14,523 bases of DNA, taken from Methanobacteriota archaeon (GTDB lineage Archaea; Halobacteriota; Methanocellia; Methanocellales; Methanocellaceae). The notes under the pieces are model-generated. The model was not told the origin of the DNA. It was given only the letters and a program-made list of their open reading frames with translations, and ran no database searches. This document shows, piece by piece, positions 7,210 to 13,555 of this stretch. The stretch is taken from contig JAEZKS010000209.1 of NCBI GenBank assembly GCA_023436075.1, forward strand, positions 1 to 14,523, given 5' to 3'. Within the stretch, counting starts at the first letter, position 1; each line of letters starts with the position of its first letter. A program made the translations under genes and the position numbers.

Positions 7210-7230
7210 TATCGATAGTATAATATAAGC
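7210..7230 (-). promoter_or_regulatory. Promoter of the sulfite-reductase-like gene
   Basis: Read on the minus strand, GCTTATATTATACTATCGATA holds a TATA-like CTTATATTA about 50 bp before the start codon. The same stretch contains TAGTATA (7216-7222) and TATCGATAG (7210-7218) on the plus strand, both also found in the ribbon-helix-helix gene promoter. Confidence 0.6.
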
Positions 7231-7281
7231 GTTTTACGGTCGTTGAGAAAAGCAGATGGCAGACGCTTGTTCCGGGTTTTG

Positions 7282-7305
7282 GTCGTTTCACACGAAAGCA
7301 CGAAA
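7282..7305. repeat. Inverted repeat family 1, left arm
   Basis: This 24-bp arm begins GTCGTTTCACACG and ends with two CACGAAA-like units. It is an exact reverse complement of the arm at 7698-7721. The arm is made of short repeats, which argues for a dispersed intergenic repeat rather than a transposon end. Confidence 0.8.
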
Positions 7306-7697
7306 ACTCTTTTGACTCATCTCTGGTTTTCAGAAGGGTTTTCATCTGCCGTTTCGCAGTGTTGGCGCATGCCTGGTGTTCGTCGCAGGCTCATATGTAT
7401 CAGTCCGGGAGGGCCCGGATGCCAGTCGTGCGCACGCGCGCGAGGCCGCCCGTCCCGGCCCGAGAAAAAGCCAGGTCATCATCGTCGAACGATCCGAAAA
7501 CCGGAAAAGAATCACTCTTTTTTATATTCAAATCTCGAAATGTATCAAATCACAGTTAAAAATCAAAATTGCGCTAAAGCACGGCTTTTTAAAAACGAAT
7601 CAAACCACGAACGGTTCGAAAGCACCAGGTTGGTGTCTTCGCACATTTAGAGCTTTAGTTCGTGCTTTAATTCCTTTAGAGCTTTCGTCTAAAAAAG

Positions 7698-7721
7698 TTT
7701 CGTGCTTTCGTGTGAAACGAC
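7698..7721. repeat. Inverted repeat family 1, right arm
   Basis: This is the 24-bp exact inverted partner of 7282-7305, 392 bp away. Shorter related pieces (CGTGCTTTA at 7661-7669, TTCGAAAGCACC at 7615-7626, TTTAGAGCTTT twice between 7646 and 7686) lie just inside it. No target duplication is visible outside the arms. Confidence 0.8.
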
Positions 7722-7751
7722 GCTAACCCCGCAACTGCAAGGAGTTTATGC

Positions 7752-8720
7752 CTACTTGCCCGTATCGGCCTTACGTGGCTCTTTCAGGTATAGGTCCAGC
7801 AGCTCGTCACTGTCGTCGATCTTCTTGAGCGCCTCGCTCTCGATCAGGATGGTATTGCCGATCGCCTTCGACTGGTGGGCGCCTTTGACGATGTACAGCG
7901 AGTAAGTCCCGGCCACGTCGGCCAGGCTCGACATGAATTTTGCCTTCTTCAGCATGATCTCGCTGATGTCGCTGACGCCGGTCAGGACTTTGTTGTCGTC
8001 TTCCCGGGACAGCGCGTTGAACGGCGCCCGCGTGGTGCGGAAGACGTCGAAGCCTATGTGCATCAGGGCCCCCAGTGCGTCCCGCTCCAGCCCGGTAGCG
8101 TTCTTCAGGTCATTGAGCGCCTCGTCGGCAGGGACAGGTTTCTCCACACGGACGATCATGTTGATCGGACAGGCGATGGGCGCGTCCAGGATCTCCTCCA
8201 GCTTCAGCGCCGCGTCGATGGTCGCGTTCATCCCGCTTTCATACTTGCTGATCGTGCGCCGGGAAACGCCCAGCGACTTCGCCAGCTCGCCGAGGGAGAT
8301 GCTCTTCGACTCGCGCAGCGCGCGCAGCGTCTCGCCGTCGATCTCGACGTAGAGCCCGCCTGGCGCCGCGTAGACCAGCGGCGGCACATCCTCGATGAAA
8401 TAGTCGTGCAGGGTATCGATGTTGACACACGGGATGCCGTACCTGAGGTACACTGCCCCGGTCTCCAGCGGGTGGGCGTTCGTGTGCTCGCCGCAAACGA
8501 TGGGCGAGCCGTTGAACAGGACCGACAGCCGACGCATTTCCTGGGAGGTGTCCTCGCCGAGCCCCTCGATGTTGGACAGCACCTTGATGAGGAGGAAGGT
8601 CTCCCCCCTGCGGGCGCCCACGTCGAAGCTCCGGGGACGGATGTCGCATTTCTCGGACAGGATGAACTCCGCTCTCCAGAGGAGCGCGATCACCCGGTCA
8701 AGCAGTGTTTCCCGTGTCAT
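7752..8720 (-). CDS. Archaeal XRE-type HTH transcriptional regulator (COG1395-like)
   Basis: This 322-residue protein matches a regulator family that is widespread in archaea. The XRE/Cro-type helix-turn-helix is central (about 132-163), with LRALRESKSISLGELAKSLG, then VSRRTISKYESG. The N-terminal 120 residues contain RPRSFDVGARRGE (28-40) and FLLIKV (42-47), which resemble a nuclease-like fold that has lost its acidic catalytic residue. The C-terminal 130 residues are a conserved part of the family without a clear motif. The regulated genes are not known. It sits 234 bp downstream of the restriction-modification pair on the same strand, but its length and archaeal spread set it apart from the short controller proteins of such systems. 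No Shine-Dalgarno site is visible; a TATA-like box near 8764-8773 and a short palindrome lie upstream. Confidence 0.85.
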   Translation of the reverse strand: MTRETLLDRVIALLWRAEFILSEKCDIRPRSFDVGARRGETFLLIKVLSNIEGLGEDTSQEMRRLSVLFNGSPIVCGEHTNAHPLETGAVYLRYGIPCVNIDTLHDYFIEDVPPLVYAAPGGLYVEIDGETLRALRESKSISLGELAKSLGVSRRTISKYESGMNATIDAALKLEEILDAPIACPINMIVRVEKPVPADEALNDLKNATGLERDALGALMHIGFDVFRTTRAPFNALSREDDNKVLTGVSDISEIMLKKAKFMSSLADVAGTYSLYIVKGAHQSKAIGNTILIESEALKKIDDSDELLDLYLKEPRKADTGK

Positions 8721-8745
8721 GAGCGGTTAGATTTGTATTGTTACA

Positions 8746-8758
8746 AGGAGACTCTCCT
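8746..8758. promoter_or_regulatory. Short palindrome upstream of the XRE-type regulator
   Basis: AGGAGA-C-TCTCCT is a perfect 6-bp inverted repeat around one base. It lies just downstream of the TATA-like TTTAATATT (about 8764-8773, minus strand), near the predicted start of the regulator gene. Its position and symmetry fit a self-binding site of an XRE protein, but its short length makes chance possible. Confidence 0.35.
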
Positions 8759-8954
8759 GTTTCAAATATTAAAACATTCTCATTCCCATGACCGGCTGAG
8801 ACAGCATCATCGGCGGGGCGGCCGCTCGCGCGCACCATCGTCGAGAACTGATGGTCAGACCGGGCATTGCATCTCGTTGTTCGGCGGCGGCCTTAGCGCA
8901 AGGGCCCGGCAGCCCGGTCACGGGCGTGTGTCGATGACGCAACGACAATTCCCT

Positions 8955-9950
8955 TCATATATCGGTGCTCGATCTTATGCCGATAAACGAGCACAGATAG
9001 TCCCTGAACATTTTATATTCGTCAGAGTCTTTCCTTAAAAGCTCATCTATTCTGAAGAAGTGATTAGTCGTCGGCGATTCTCTTCGTGCCATCTCGATAT
9101 CGATGTCAGCACGCACCAACGTCCAGAATTCGCGAAACCCGTACTTCTTCGCTTTTTGATGGCTCTTCTCTGCTTCGCCCATGCGGTTGTGGACATTAGA
9201 AATATCCTTACCGCCTTTTATTTCGATAGAGAGAATCGGTCGTACTCCGATTTTCAGGTTGGCAACGATACGCACGTCAGGATCGCTTAAAAATTCGATG
9301 ACGATCTCGTCGCCGGATTCATTGATAAGAATAATGCGGTTGTTCTCGTCCGATTGGATGTATTTTGCTGTAATTTCTCTGATCAGGTTGACTATTTCGA
9401 TCGTAGCTTCCTCGCCTATCGCGTTGCTATGGCTGCCGCGAAGCTGTGCACCGAGAGTCAATAGCTGCAGGTGGGACGCGATGTCAACCGAAAGCACGTT
9501 CATGTTATCTACGAGAATTCCGGCAGTTGAGGCGAGACTTTTACATAGCTTCTTTATATCATCTTGAGATAATGCTGCAGGGATCGTTCCCGCCTCTTCC
9601 ATCTTTTTAAATGCGCTGTAAGGGCTCGTTCCGTAAAACTCCTTTTGTGACAATCCGTAAAGTAGCCGGTAGTAACCGAGCAAGTACGGGTACGCTGTCA
9701 TGAGGCAAGGAACTGGAAAGAACACTTCGCCACGAATGTGAAACTGCGCCAGTTTTCTGAGGTTTTCATCGCTGACATAGACGCTTAATTCCTGATCTAT
9801 ATCTTTAATTTTCACTACGGAAATCGCGTGATTCAGAGCTTCCTGCAAGTATAGTTTTTCCAGCGCATTCAGCCGGTTATAAAACGATATCTGGAGGTTA
9901 GGCCGAATTACCGGGAACTCTTCTGTCTTCTCCCACTTCACAAAAATCAC
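8955..9950 (-). CDS. Type II restriction endonuclease, XcyI/Cfr9I-like (probable CCCGGG specificity)
   Basis: This protein of about 331 residues resembles the XcyI/Cfr9I group, whose known members cut CCCGGG. The match is from recall: segments RPNLQISFYNRL (16-27), LYLQEAL (33-39), RGEVFFPVP (73-81) and YYRLLYGLSQKEFYG (93-107). A PD-(D/E)XK active site is visible as PD at 224-225, a 17-residue spacer and EIK at 243-245. The start codon is GTG, either at 9950 or at 9941. The second has GGTGAT about 5 nt upstream and may be the better choice, giving 328 residues. The gene start lies inside the end of the methyltransferase gene, with an overlap of 44-53 bp. Codons are more A/T-rich than those of the flanking genes, which suggests transfer. 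Function as an endonuclease is likely; the exact site is less certain. Confidence 0.72.
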   Translation of the reverse strand: MIFVKWEKTEEFPVIRPNLQISFYNRLNALEKLYLQEALNHAISVVKIKDIDQELSVYVSDENLRKLAQFHIRGEVFFPVPCLMTAYPYLLGYYRLLYGLSQKEFYGTSPYSAFKKMEEAGTIPAALSQDDIKKLCKSLASTAGILVDNMNVLSVDIASHLQLLTLGAQLRGSHSNAIGEEATIEIVNLIREITAKYIQSDENNRIILINESGDEIVIEFLSDPDVRIVANLKIGVRPILSIEIKGGKDISNVHNRMGEAEKSHQKAKKYGFREFWTLVRADIDIEMARRESPTTNHFFRIDELLRKDSDEYKMFRDYLCSFIGIRSSTDI

Positions 9951-10857
9951 CTAAACTGATGGCCGATGCGATCCGCCTCTTCGCAATGCTGACATATTCC
10001 GGCTTGATCTCGATGCCGACGAACTGCCGTCTCAACTTCAGGCAAACTTCGCCTACTGTACCTGAACCGAAGAACGGATCGAGAACATAGTCGCCTTCTT
10101 CACTCCCGGCAAGTATACAAGGTTCAACCAGCTTTGTCGCAAACTTTGCGAAATGTGCCTCTTTGAATGGCTCTGTGTTTATGTTCCAGACAGTTCGCTT
10201 GTTTTTCTTTTCGACGGAGCCGTTCGCTGGCTCCTTGATAGCATCATAATCATAGTAATATTTCTCAGACTTCGTAAGCAGAAAGACGTACTCGTGGCAC
10301 CGCGTCGGCCGGTCCTTCACTGATTCTGGCTGGCAGTTCGGCTTATTCCATATAATGTCAGACCGCAGGTACCACCCGTCTGCCTGCAATGCGAACGCGA
10401 GCCGCCATGGTACGCCGATCAGGTCTTTTGGTTTCAGCCCCTCGGGCGTCGGTGGCCGGTAGCTCATGCCTCTTGCCGGGTTCTTTTTATCTATGTCGCG
10501 CCATGTCCGGTTACCACTGGTATAAGAGTCTCCGATATTAAGCCAGAGTGTGCCGTCCGGCGCCAGCACCCGACGGACTTCGCGGAACACGGCTGCGAGA
10601 TGATCGATATAATCGTCCACTTTGTCTTCCGAGCCGATCTGGCCCGCTACGTCATAATCGCGCAGTCCAAAGTAAGGAGGGCTCGTCACGCAACATCGGA
10701 AGGTATCCGGCGGATAGTCTTTCAGGACGGCGAGGGCGTCGCCACAGATGATCCGGTTATCTGAACCAGCCGGTATTCTTATCGTATTATGCGTTTGCAG
10801 CGACTCGTGCATATGATCACATAGGAAGGCTATGACATAATAGTTTCCGGAGTGCAT
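9898..10857 (-). CDS. Beta-class DNA (cytosine-N4) methyltransferase of a type II restriction-modification system
   Basis: This protein of up to 319 residues has the catalytic motif TSPPY (58-62) near its N-terminus and the AdoMet-binding DPFFGSGT (260-267) near its C-terminus. This permuted order defines the beta class. S-P-P-Y favours N4-cytosine over N6-adenine methylation. Between them lie NIGDSY (107-112) and a likely target-recognition part (about 115-235). It would protect host DNA from the adjoining endonuclease. The start is uncertain: the ATG at 10857 gives 319 residues, but Met16 (10812) also leaves the full domain and is preceded by GTGATC. The last 17 codons overlap the endonuclease gene, so the methyltransferase is made first from the same message. 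The region is A/T-rich relative to its flanks. Confidence 0.88.
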   Translation of the reverse strand: MHSGNYYVIAFLCDHMHESLQTHNTIRIPAGSDNRIICGDALAVLKDYPPDTFRCCVTSPPYFGLRDYDVAGQIGSEDKVDDYIDHLAAVFREVRRVLAPDGTLWLNIGDSYTSGNRTWRDIDKKNPARGMSYRPPTPEGLKPKDLIGVPWRLAFALQADGWYLRSDIIWNKPNCQPESVKDRPTRCHEYVFLLTKSEKYYYDYDAIKEPANGSVEKKNKRTVWNINTEPFKEAHFAKFATKLVEPCILAGSEEGDYVLDPFFGSGTVGEVCLKLRRQFVGIEIKPEYVSIAKRRIASAISLGDFCEVGEDRRVPGNSA

Positions 10858-10960
10858 GCCGTAAGTATTAGCCGGTAACTGCTCGCATCGTGCATGAGCT
10901 TCCGCGTATGTGCGCGTGACCGAGCCATGTGACTCTCATAACCGCCTGCTGCATGTCATC

Positions 10961-10996
10961 CTCTGCGGCCTCTGCGCCTCCTCTGCGCGCTCTGCG
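10961..10996. repeat. Inverted repeat family 2, left arm
   Basis: This 36-bp arm is built from CTCTGCG-like units. It is the reverse complement of 11085-11120 with a single mismatch (position 26 of the arm). The first 25 bp match exactly. Confidence 0.82.
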
Positions 10997-11084
10997 AGGA
11001 TTCTCATCCGTCGCATTGCATTTACAGTATAACGACGCTGCCCTGTTTCAGGCTATGTGTCGAGTACGAGAACAGTTTTATTCC

Positions 11085-11120
11085 CGCAGAGCGCACAGAG
11101 GAGGCGCAGAGGCCGCAGAG
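11085..11120. repeat. Inverted repeat family 2, right arm
   Basis: This is the inverted partner of 10961-10996, built from CGCAGAG-like units, 88 bp away. Transcribed from the minus strand, the one mismatch would become a G-U pair, so the stem could be unbroken in that RNA. Confidence 0.82.
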
Positions 11121-11171
11121 ACGAGCGAATTGAGCTTGCCTATGACCAGACTCTGATCAGGCAGCTCGCAG

Positions 11172-11187
11172 AAAACGGTTATATAAT
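11172..11187 (+). promoter_or_regulatory. BRE/TATA promoter of tiaS
   Basis: AAAACG followed by GTTATATAAT is a good archaeal BRE plus TATA match. A start about 25 bp downstream falls near 11209, only a few nt before the tiaS ATG at 11213. The message is probably close to leaderless, which rules out the longer upstream reading frame. Confidence 0.68.
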
Positions 11188-11212
11188 CCTCCTGTTTAGA
11201 GTGATCAGGCTT

Positions 11213-12475
11213 ATGATCCATGTAGGAATCGACGACACCGACTCGAAGCTCGGCATGTGTACTACCTACCTTGCCGCCGTCTTAGCGGAGCGTCTCTCCG
11301 GCTTCGGCATCGTCGACTATCCCCGGCTCATCCGCCTGAATCCCAACATCAAATACAAGACGAGGGGCAATGCGGCGCTGTGCATACGGCTTGATGCCGG
11401 GCCTGAAGCGATGGACGAGGTCGAGCGCATCGCGCTGGCGGCAGTCAACGAGTTCTCGCGGTTCGACGACGAGAACACGAACCCCGGCCTGCTGCTGTAC
11501 TCGGGCGAGATCACAGAAGACCTGAAGGCCTATGCGTTGCGGGTGGTCCGGGACGTGGTCGAGATCGAGGAAGCAGAAGCCCTTGCCCGCCGACACGGCA
11601 TGCGCGTCCACAAGTTCAAAAACGGCCGGGGCATCGTCGGTGCGCTTGCTGCGATCGGGCTGGAGCTGTACGATTTTACCTACGAGCTGCTCACATACAG
11701 GATGCCGGAGAACTACGAGAAGCCGCGGTGGCTGGACCGGGAGTCAGTCTACGCTATGGACGCTGCCATGTACCCCGACACCTGGGACAACGTGGACCTG
11801 GCGAACAGGGTGATCGTCTTCTCCCCACACACGCCAGACCCGGTGCTCTACGGCATCCGGGGCAACAGCCCTGAAGTGCTTCGACGAGCACAAGAGATGC
11901 TGACGACCGAGCCCGTGGAGCGGTCGATCATTTTCATCACCAACCAGGGCACTGACATGCATCTACTCTGCGGAACCATCGCTGAGGCACGAGACGACCG
12001 GTCCTACGTGCTGAAAGGCCGGGTGACGGAAGCTCCTTATGCCATCGAAGGAGGCCACGTCTTCTTTGCCATCGGCGACGACAATGCCACGCTAAAATGC
12101 GCGGCATTCGAGCCGACGAAGAGCTTCCGTAACATCGTGAAAGCGCTGATCCCCGGAGACGAAATCCGGGTCTTCGGCAGCATGAAAGACCGCACGATGA
12201 ACCTCGAAAAGCTGGAAATCGTACGGCTGGCTGAGGACGTGCGCAAAATGACCCCAGTCTGCCCGTCATGCGGCCGGCATATGGAGTCGGCCGGCGCAGG
12301 ACAAGGGTACAGGTGTCGGAAGTGCAAGACGAAGGCTCCTGCCATGGTCGAAGAAAAGGTCGAGAGGACGATCGAGAAAGGGCTTTACGAGGTGCCGCCA
12401 TCGGCACGCAGGCATCTGGCGAAGCAGATCATTCGGATGAAACAGCCCTGGTGCGCGATACATCCGAGTCGATAA
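11213..12475 (+). CDS. tiaS: tRNA(Ile2) 2-agmatinylcytidine synthetase TiaS
   Basis: From the ATG at 11213 the protein has 420 residues, the usual size for TiaS. It begins MIHVGIDDTDSKLGMCTTYL, the family signature; the MCTT segment (15-18) contains the threonine equivalent to the one autophosphorylated in Archaeoglobus TiaS. KYKTRGNAA and FKNGRGIVGALAAIG follow in the catalytic part. An OB-fold-like stretch around YVLKGRVTEAP comes next, and then a C-terminal zinc ribbon CPSC-X14-CRKC. The enzyme joins agmatine to C34 of tRNA-Ile2 using ATP, so that the anticodon reads AUA and not AUG. It is essential in archaea that use this decoding. GTGATC lies 6 nt before the ATG. No neighbouring gene on this strand is co-transcribed. 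Confidence 0.95.
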   Translation: MIHVGIDDTDSKLGMCTTYLAAVLAERLSGFGIVDYPRLIRLNPNIKYKTRGNAALCIRLDAGPEAMDEVERIALAAVNEFSRFDDENTNPGLLLYSGEITEDLKAYALRVVRDVVEIEEAEALARRHGMRVHKFKNGRGIVGALAAIGLELYDFTYELLTYRMPENYEKPRWLDRESVYAMDAAMYPDTWDNVDLANRVIVFSPHTPDPVLYGIRGNSPEVLRRAQEMLTTEPVERSIIFITNQGTDMHLLCGTIAEARDDRSYVLKGRVTEAPYAIEGGHVFFAIGDDNATLKCAAFEPTKSFRNIVKALIPGDEIRVFGSMKDRTMNLEKLEIVRLAEDVRKMTPVCPSCGRHMESAGAGQGYRCRKCKTKAPAMVEEKVERTIEKGLYEVPPSARRHLAKQIIRMKQPWCAIHPSR

Positions 12476-12590
12476 CTACCGGTAATGAAAAAGGCTGGCT
12501 ATCATCGCCTGTTTGACCTGCAGCACGCGCACGCGAACGGACAGCAGACGACTGATGGAATCGACAGTCGGGCTCTCTATAAGTGAAATG

Positions 12591-12622
12591 TTAAAAGAGG
12601 TCGGGCGGGATACCGCCGCCCG
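12591..12622 (-). terminator. Terminator-like hairpin after the CBS-domain gene
   Basis: On the minus strand, CGGGCGG and CCGCCCG form a perfect 7-bp G/C stem around a 7-nt loop (12602-12622). ACCTCTTTT follows. It begins 9 bp past the CBS gene stop. The T-run is short (four), so efficiency is uncertain. Confidence 0.6.
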
Positions 12623-12631
12623 GATGAAGCG

Positions 12632-13510
12632 TTATACCCCTTTCTGGGTAATTTTGACGTCCTTATCGGCGATGACTGCGAGCAATTCGCGGTCGAGCAG
12701 CAGCCCGTCCAGCTTGTTATCGGCAGTGATGACCGGCACCTGCTCGATGCGGTTCCGGCGCATCTTCTTCGCGCACTCGGAGACCGGAGTCTTGTGGAAC
12801 GCGGTGATGACTTCCTTGATCATCACGGTCTTCACCGGCACGTCCGGCAGCGAGATGCGGGACACGCCATAGTAGAGGCTCATGGTATCCCTCATGCTCT
12901 CCCACGTCCACTTGTCCTCGTCGGAGCCGGCGGACATGTCGGACTTCTCCACGGTGTCCTCGATACGGCTGAGGTTGATGATGTCCGTGATGCTGATGAT
13001 GCCTGCCAGATCGCGCCGGGTGTCCAGCACGGGCAGGGCGTCCCTCTTCGACAGGCGGATGATCTCGCTGGCCACGGGCACAGGCGTCTCTTCCCAGATG
13101 GCCACGATGCCGTCCCGGATGAAGTTCAGGATCGGCTCCTTGATGTCCATCTGGCCGATGGCGCCGACGATGTCGCTGACTGTGACGATGCCGACGAGCT
13201 TGCCACGGACGACGACCGGCAGCCGGCGCAGGCCTGTGTGCATGAGGATGGCCGCAGCCTTCGACAGGGGTGCATCGGGAGTGATAGTGATCGGGTCCCG
13301 TGTCATGAGCATGGCAATCTGCTCCTCCTCGGGATGCTTGAGCAAGTCTATACGGGTCACGATGCCCAGCAGCGTGCCCTCCTTGACTACGGGCACGGCA
13401 GAGATGTGTTCTTTCTGCATGAGCTCGAGCACTTCGTCTCTCGTGCCGGGTATCTCGATGCTCTTAACGTTTTTGATCATGATGTCGTCAACAGTCATTG
13501 CTTGCTTCAT
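12632..13510 (-). CDS. Four-CBS-domain protein (putative nucleotide-sensing regulator)
   Basis: This 292-residue protein is made almost wholly of CBS domains: about 8-58, 66-118, 125-181 and 226-282. Each has the typical strand-helix form ending in a G-I/L-[IVL]-[TS]-x-x-D-[IL] motif: GIVTRIDLL (49-57), GIVTVSDIV (107-115), GIISITDII (170-178) and GLLLDRELL (269-277). A linker of about 45 residues with an acidic start (182-225) separates the third and fourth. Such pairs bind AMP, ATP, SAM or related ligands. No catalytic, membrane or HTH domain is attached, so it may act as a stand-alone sensor or an enzyme partner. The ATG at 13510 has GAGGT 5 nt upstream. It follows the UspA gene by 38 bp and ends at a terminator-like hairpin. 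Confidence 0.9.
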   Translation of the reverse strand: MKQAMTVDDIMIKNVKSIEIPGTRDEVLELMQKEHISAVPVVKEGTLLGIVTRIDLLKHPEEEQIAMLMTRDPITITPDAPLSKAAAILMHTGLRRLPVVVRGKLVGIVTVSDIVGAIGQMDIKEPILNFIRDGIVAIWEETPVPVASEIIRLSKRDALPVLDTRRDLAGIISITDIINLSRIEDTVEKSDMSAGSDEDKWTWESMRDTMSLYYGVSRISLPDVPVKTVMIKEVITAFHKTPVSECAKKMRRNRIEQVPVITADNKLDGLLLDRELLAVIADKDVKITQKGV

Positions 13511-13532
13511 CGTATACCTCGAAAGCCTGTCT

Positions 13533-13555
13533 TAATATACATACTTATTTATTTG
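13533..13555 (-). promoter_or_regulatory. Possible own promoter of the CBS-domain gene
   Basis: AAATAAATAAGTATGTATATTAA on the minus strand contains two TATA-like boxes across the UspA stop and the 38-bp gap. The upstream one predicts a start about 13 nt before the CBS gene. The gene may use this promoter, or be read through from UspA. Confidence 0.4.

Larger units (their letters stand above)
7231..7751. other. Intergenic stretch without a supportable gene
   Basis: About 520 bp with no convincing coding frame. The first part (to about 7480) is G/C-rich and has a small hairpin (TCCGGG 7404-7409 with CCCGGA 7414-7419). The second part is A/T-rich. On the minus strand, GAATATAAAAAAG near 7514-7526 looks like a TATA box facing the sulfite-reductase-like gene. 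Copies of a CGAAAGCAC-like unit are scattered through it, and a long inverted-repeat pair lies near its ends. A run of six T on the minus strand (7691-7696), after the regulator gene, may end its transcript. Confidence 0.6.
10858..11212. other. Intergenic stretch between the divergent methyltransferase and tiaS genes
   Basis: About 355 bp with no supportable gene. It must hold the methyltransferase promoter; the weak TATA-like CTAATACTT near 10867-10876 on the minus strand is the only candidate seen. The middle carries a long inverted-repeat pair, and the tiaS promoter is at the right end. An open frame runs into tiaS from 11057 but only because the repeat lacks stops. Confidence 0.6.

Noticed and set aside
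7282..7721. Insertion sequence or transposon with terminal inverted repeats
   Set aside because: There is no transposase frame inside and no target duplication; the arms are made of short repeat units.
7243..7726. Overlapping plus-strand open frames in the gene-free region
   Set aside because: They span inverted repeats, change composition midway and show no domain or ribosome-binding site; the region is better treated as non-coding.
7752..8720. Controller (C) protein of the restriction-modification system
   Set aside because: It is far longer than known C proteins, belongs to a widely conserved archaeal regulator family, and is separated from the pair by 234 bp.
8780..8940. tRNA or other structured RNA in the G/C-rich gap between regulator and endonuclease
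   Set aside because: I tried to find an acceptor stem and T-arm and a C/D-box pattern; neither could be assembled convincingly.
7875..9038. Plus-strand open frame of 387 codons
   Set aside because: It lies antisense to the XRE-type regulator and the end of the endonuclease gene; its His/Arg/Asp-rich composition is that of a shadow frame in G/C-rich DNA and it matches no family.
10961..11120. CRISPR array
   Set aside because: The repeats are inverted, not direct with regular spacers, and no cas gene is present.
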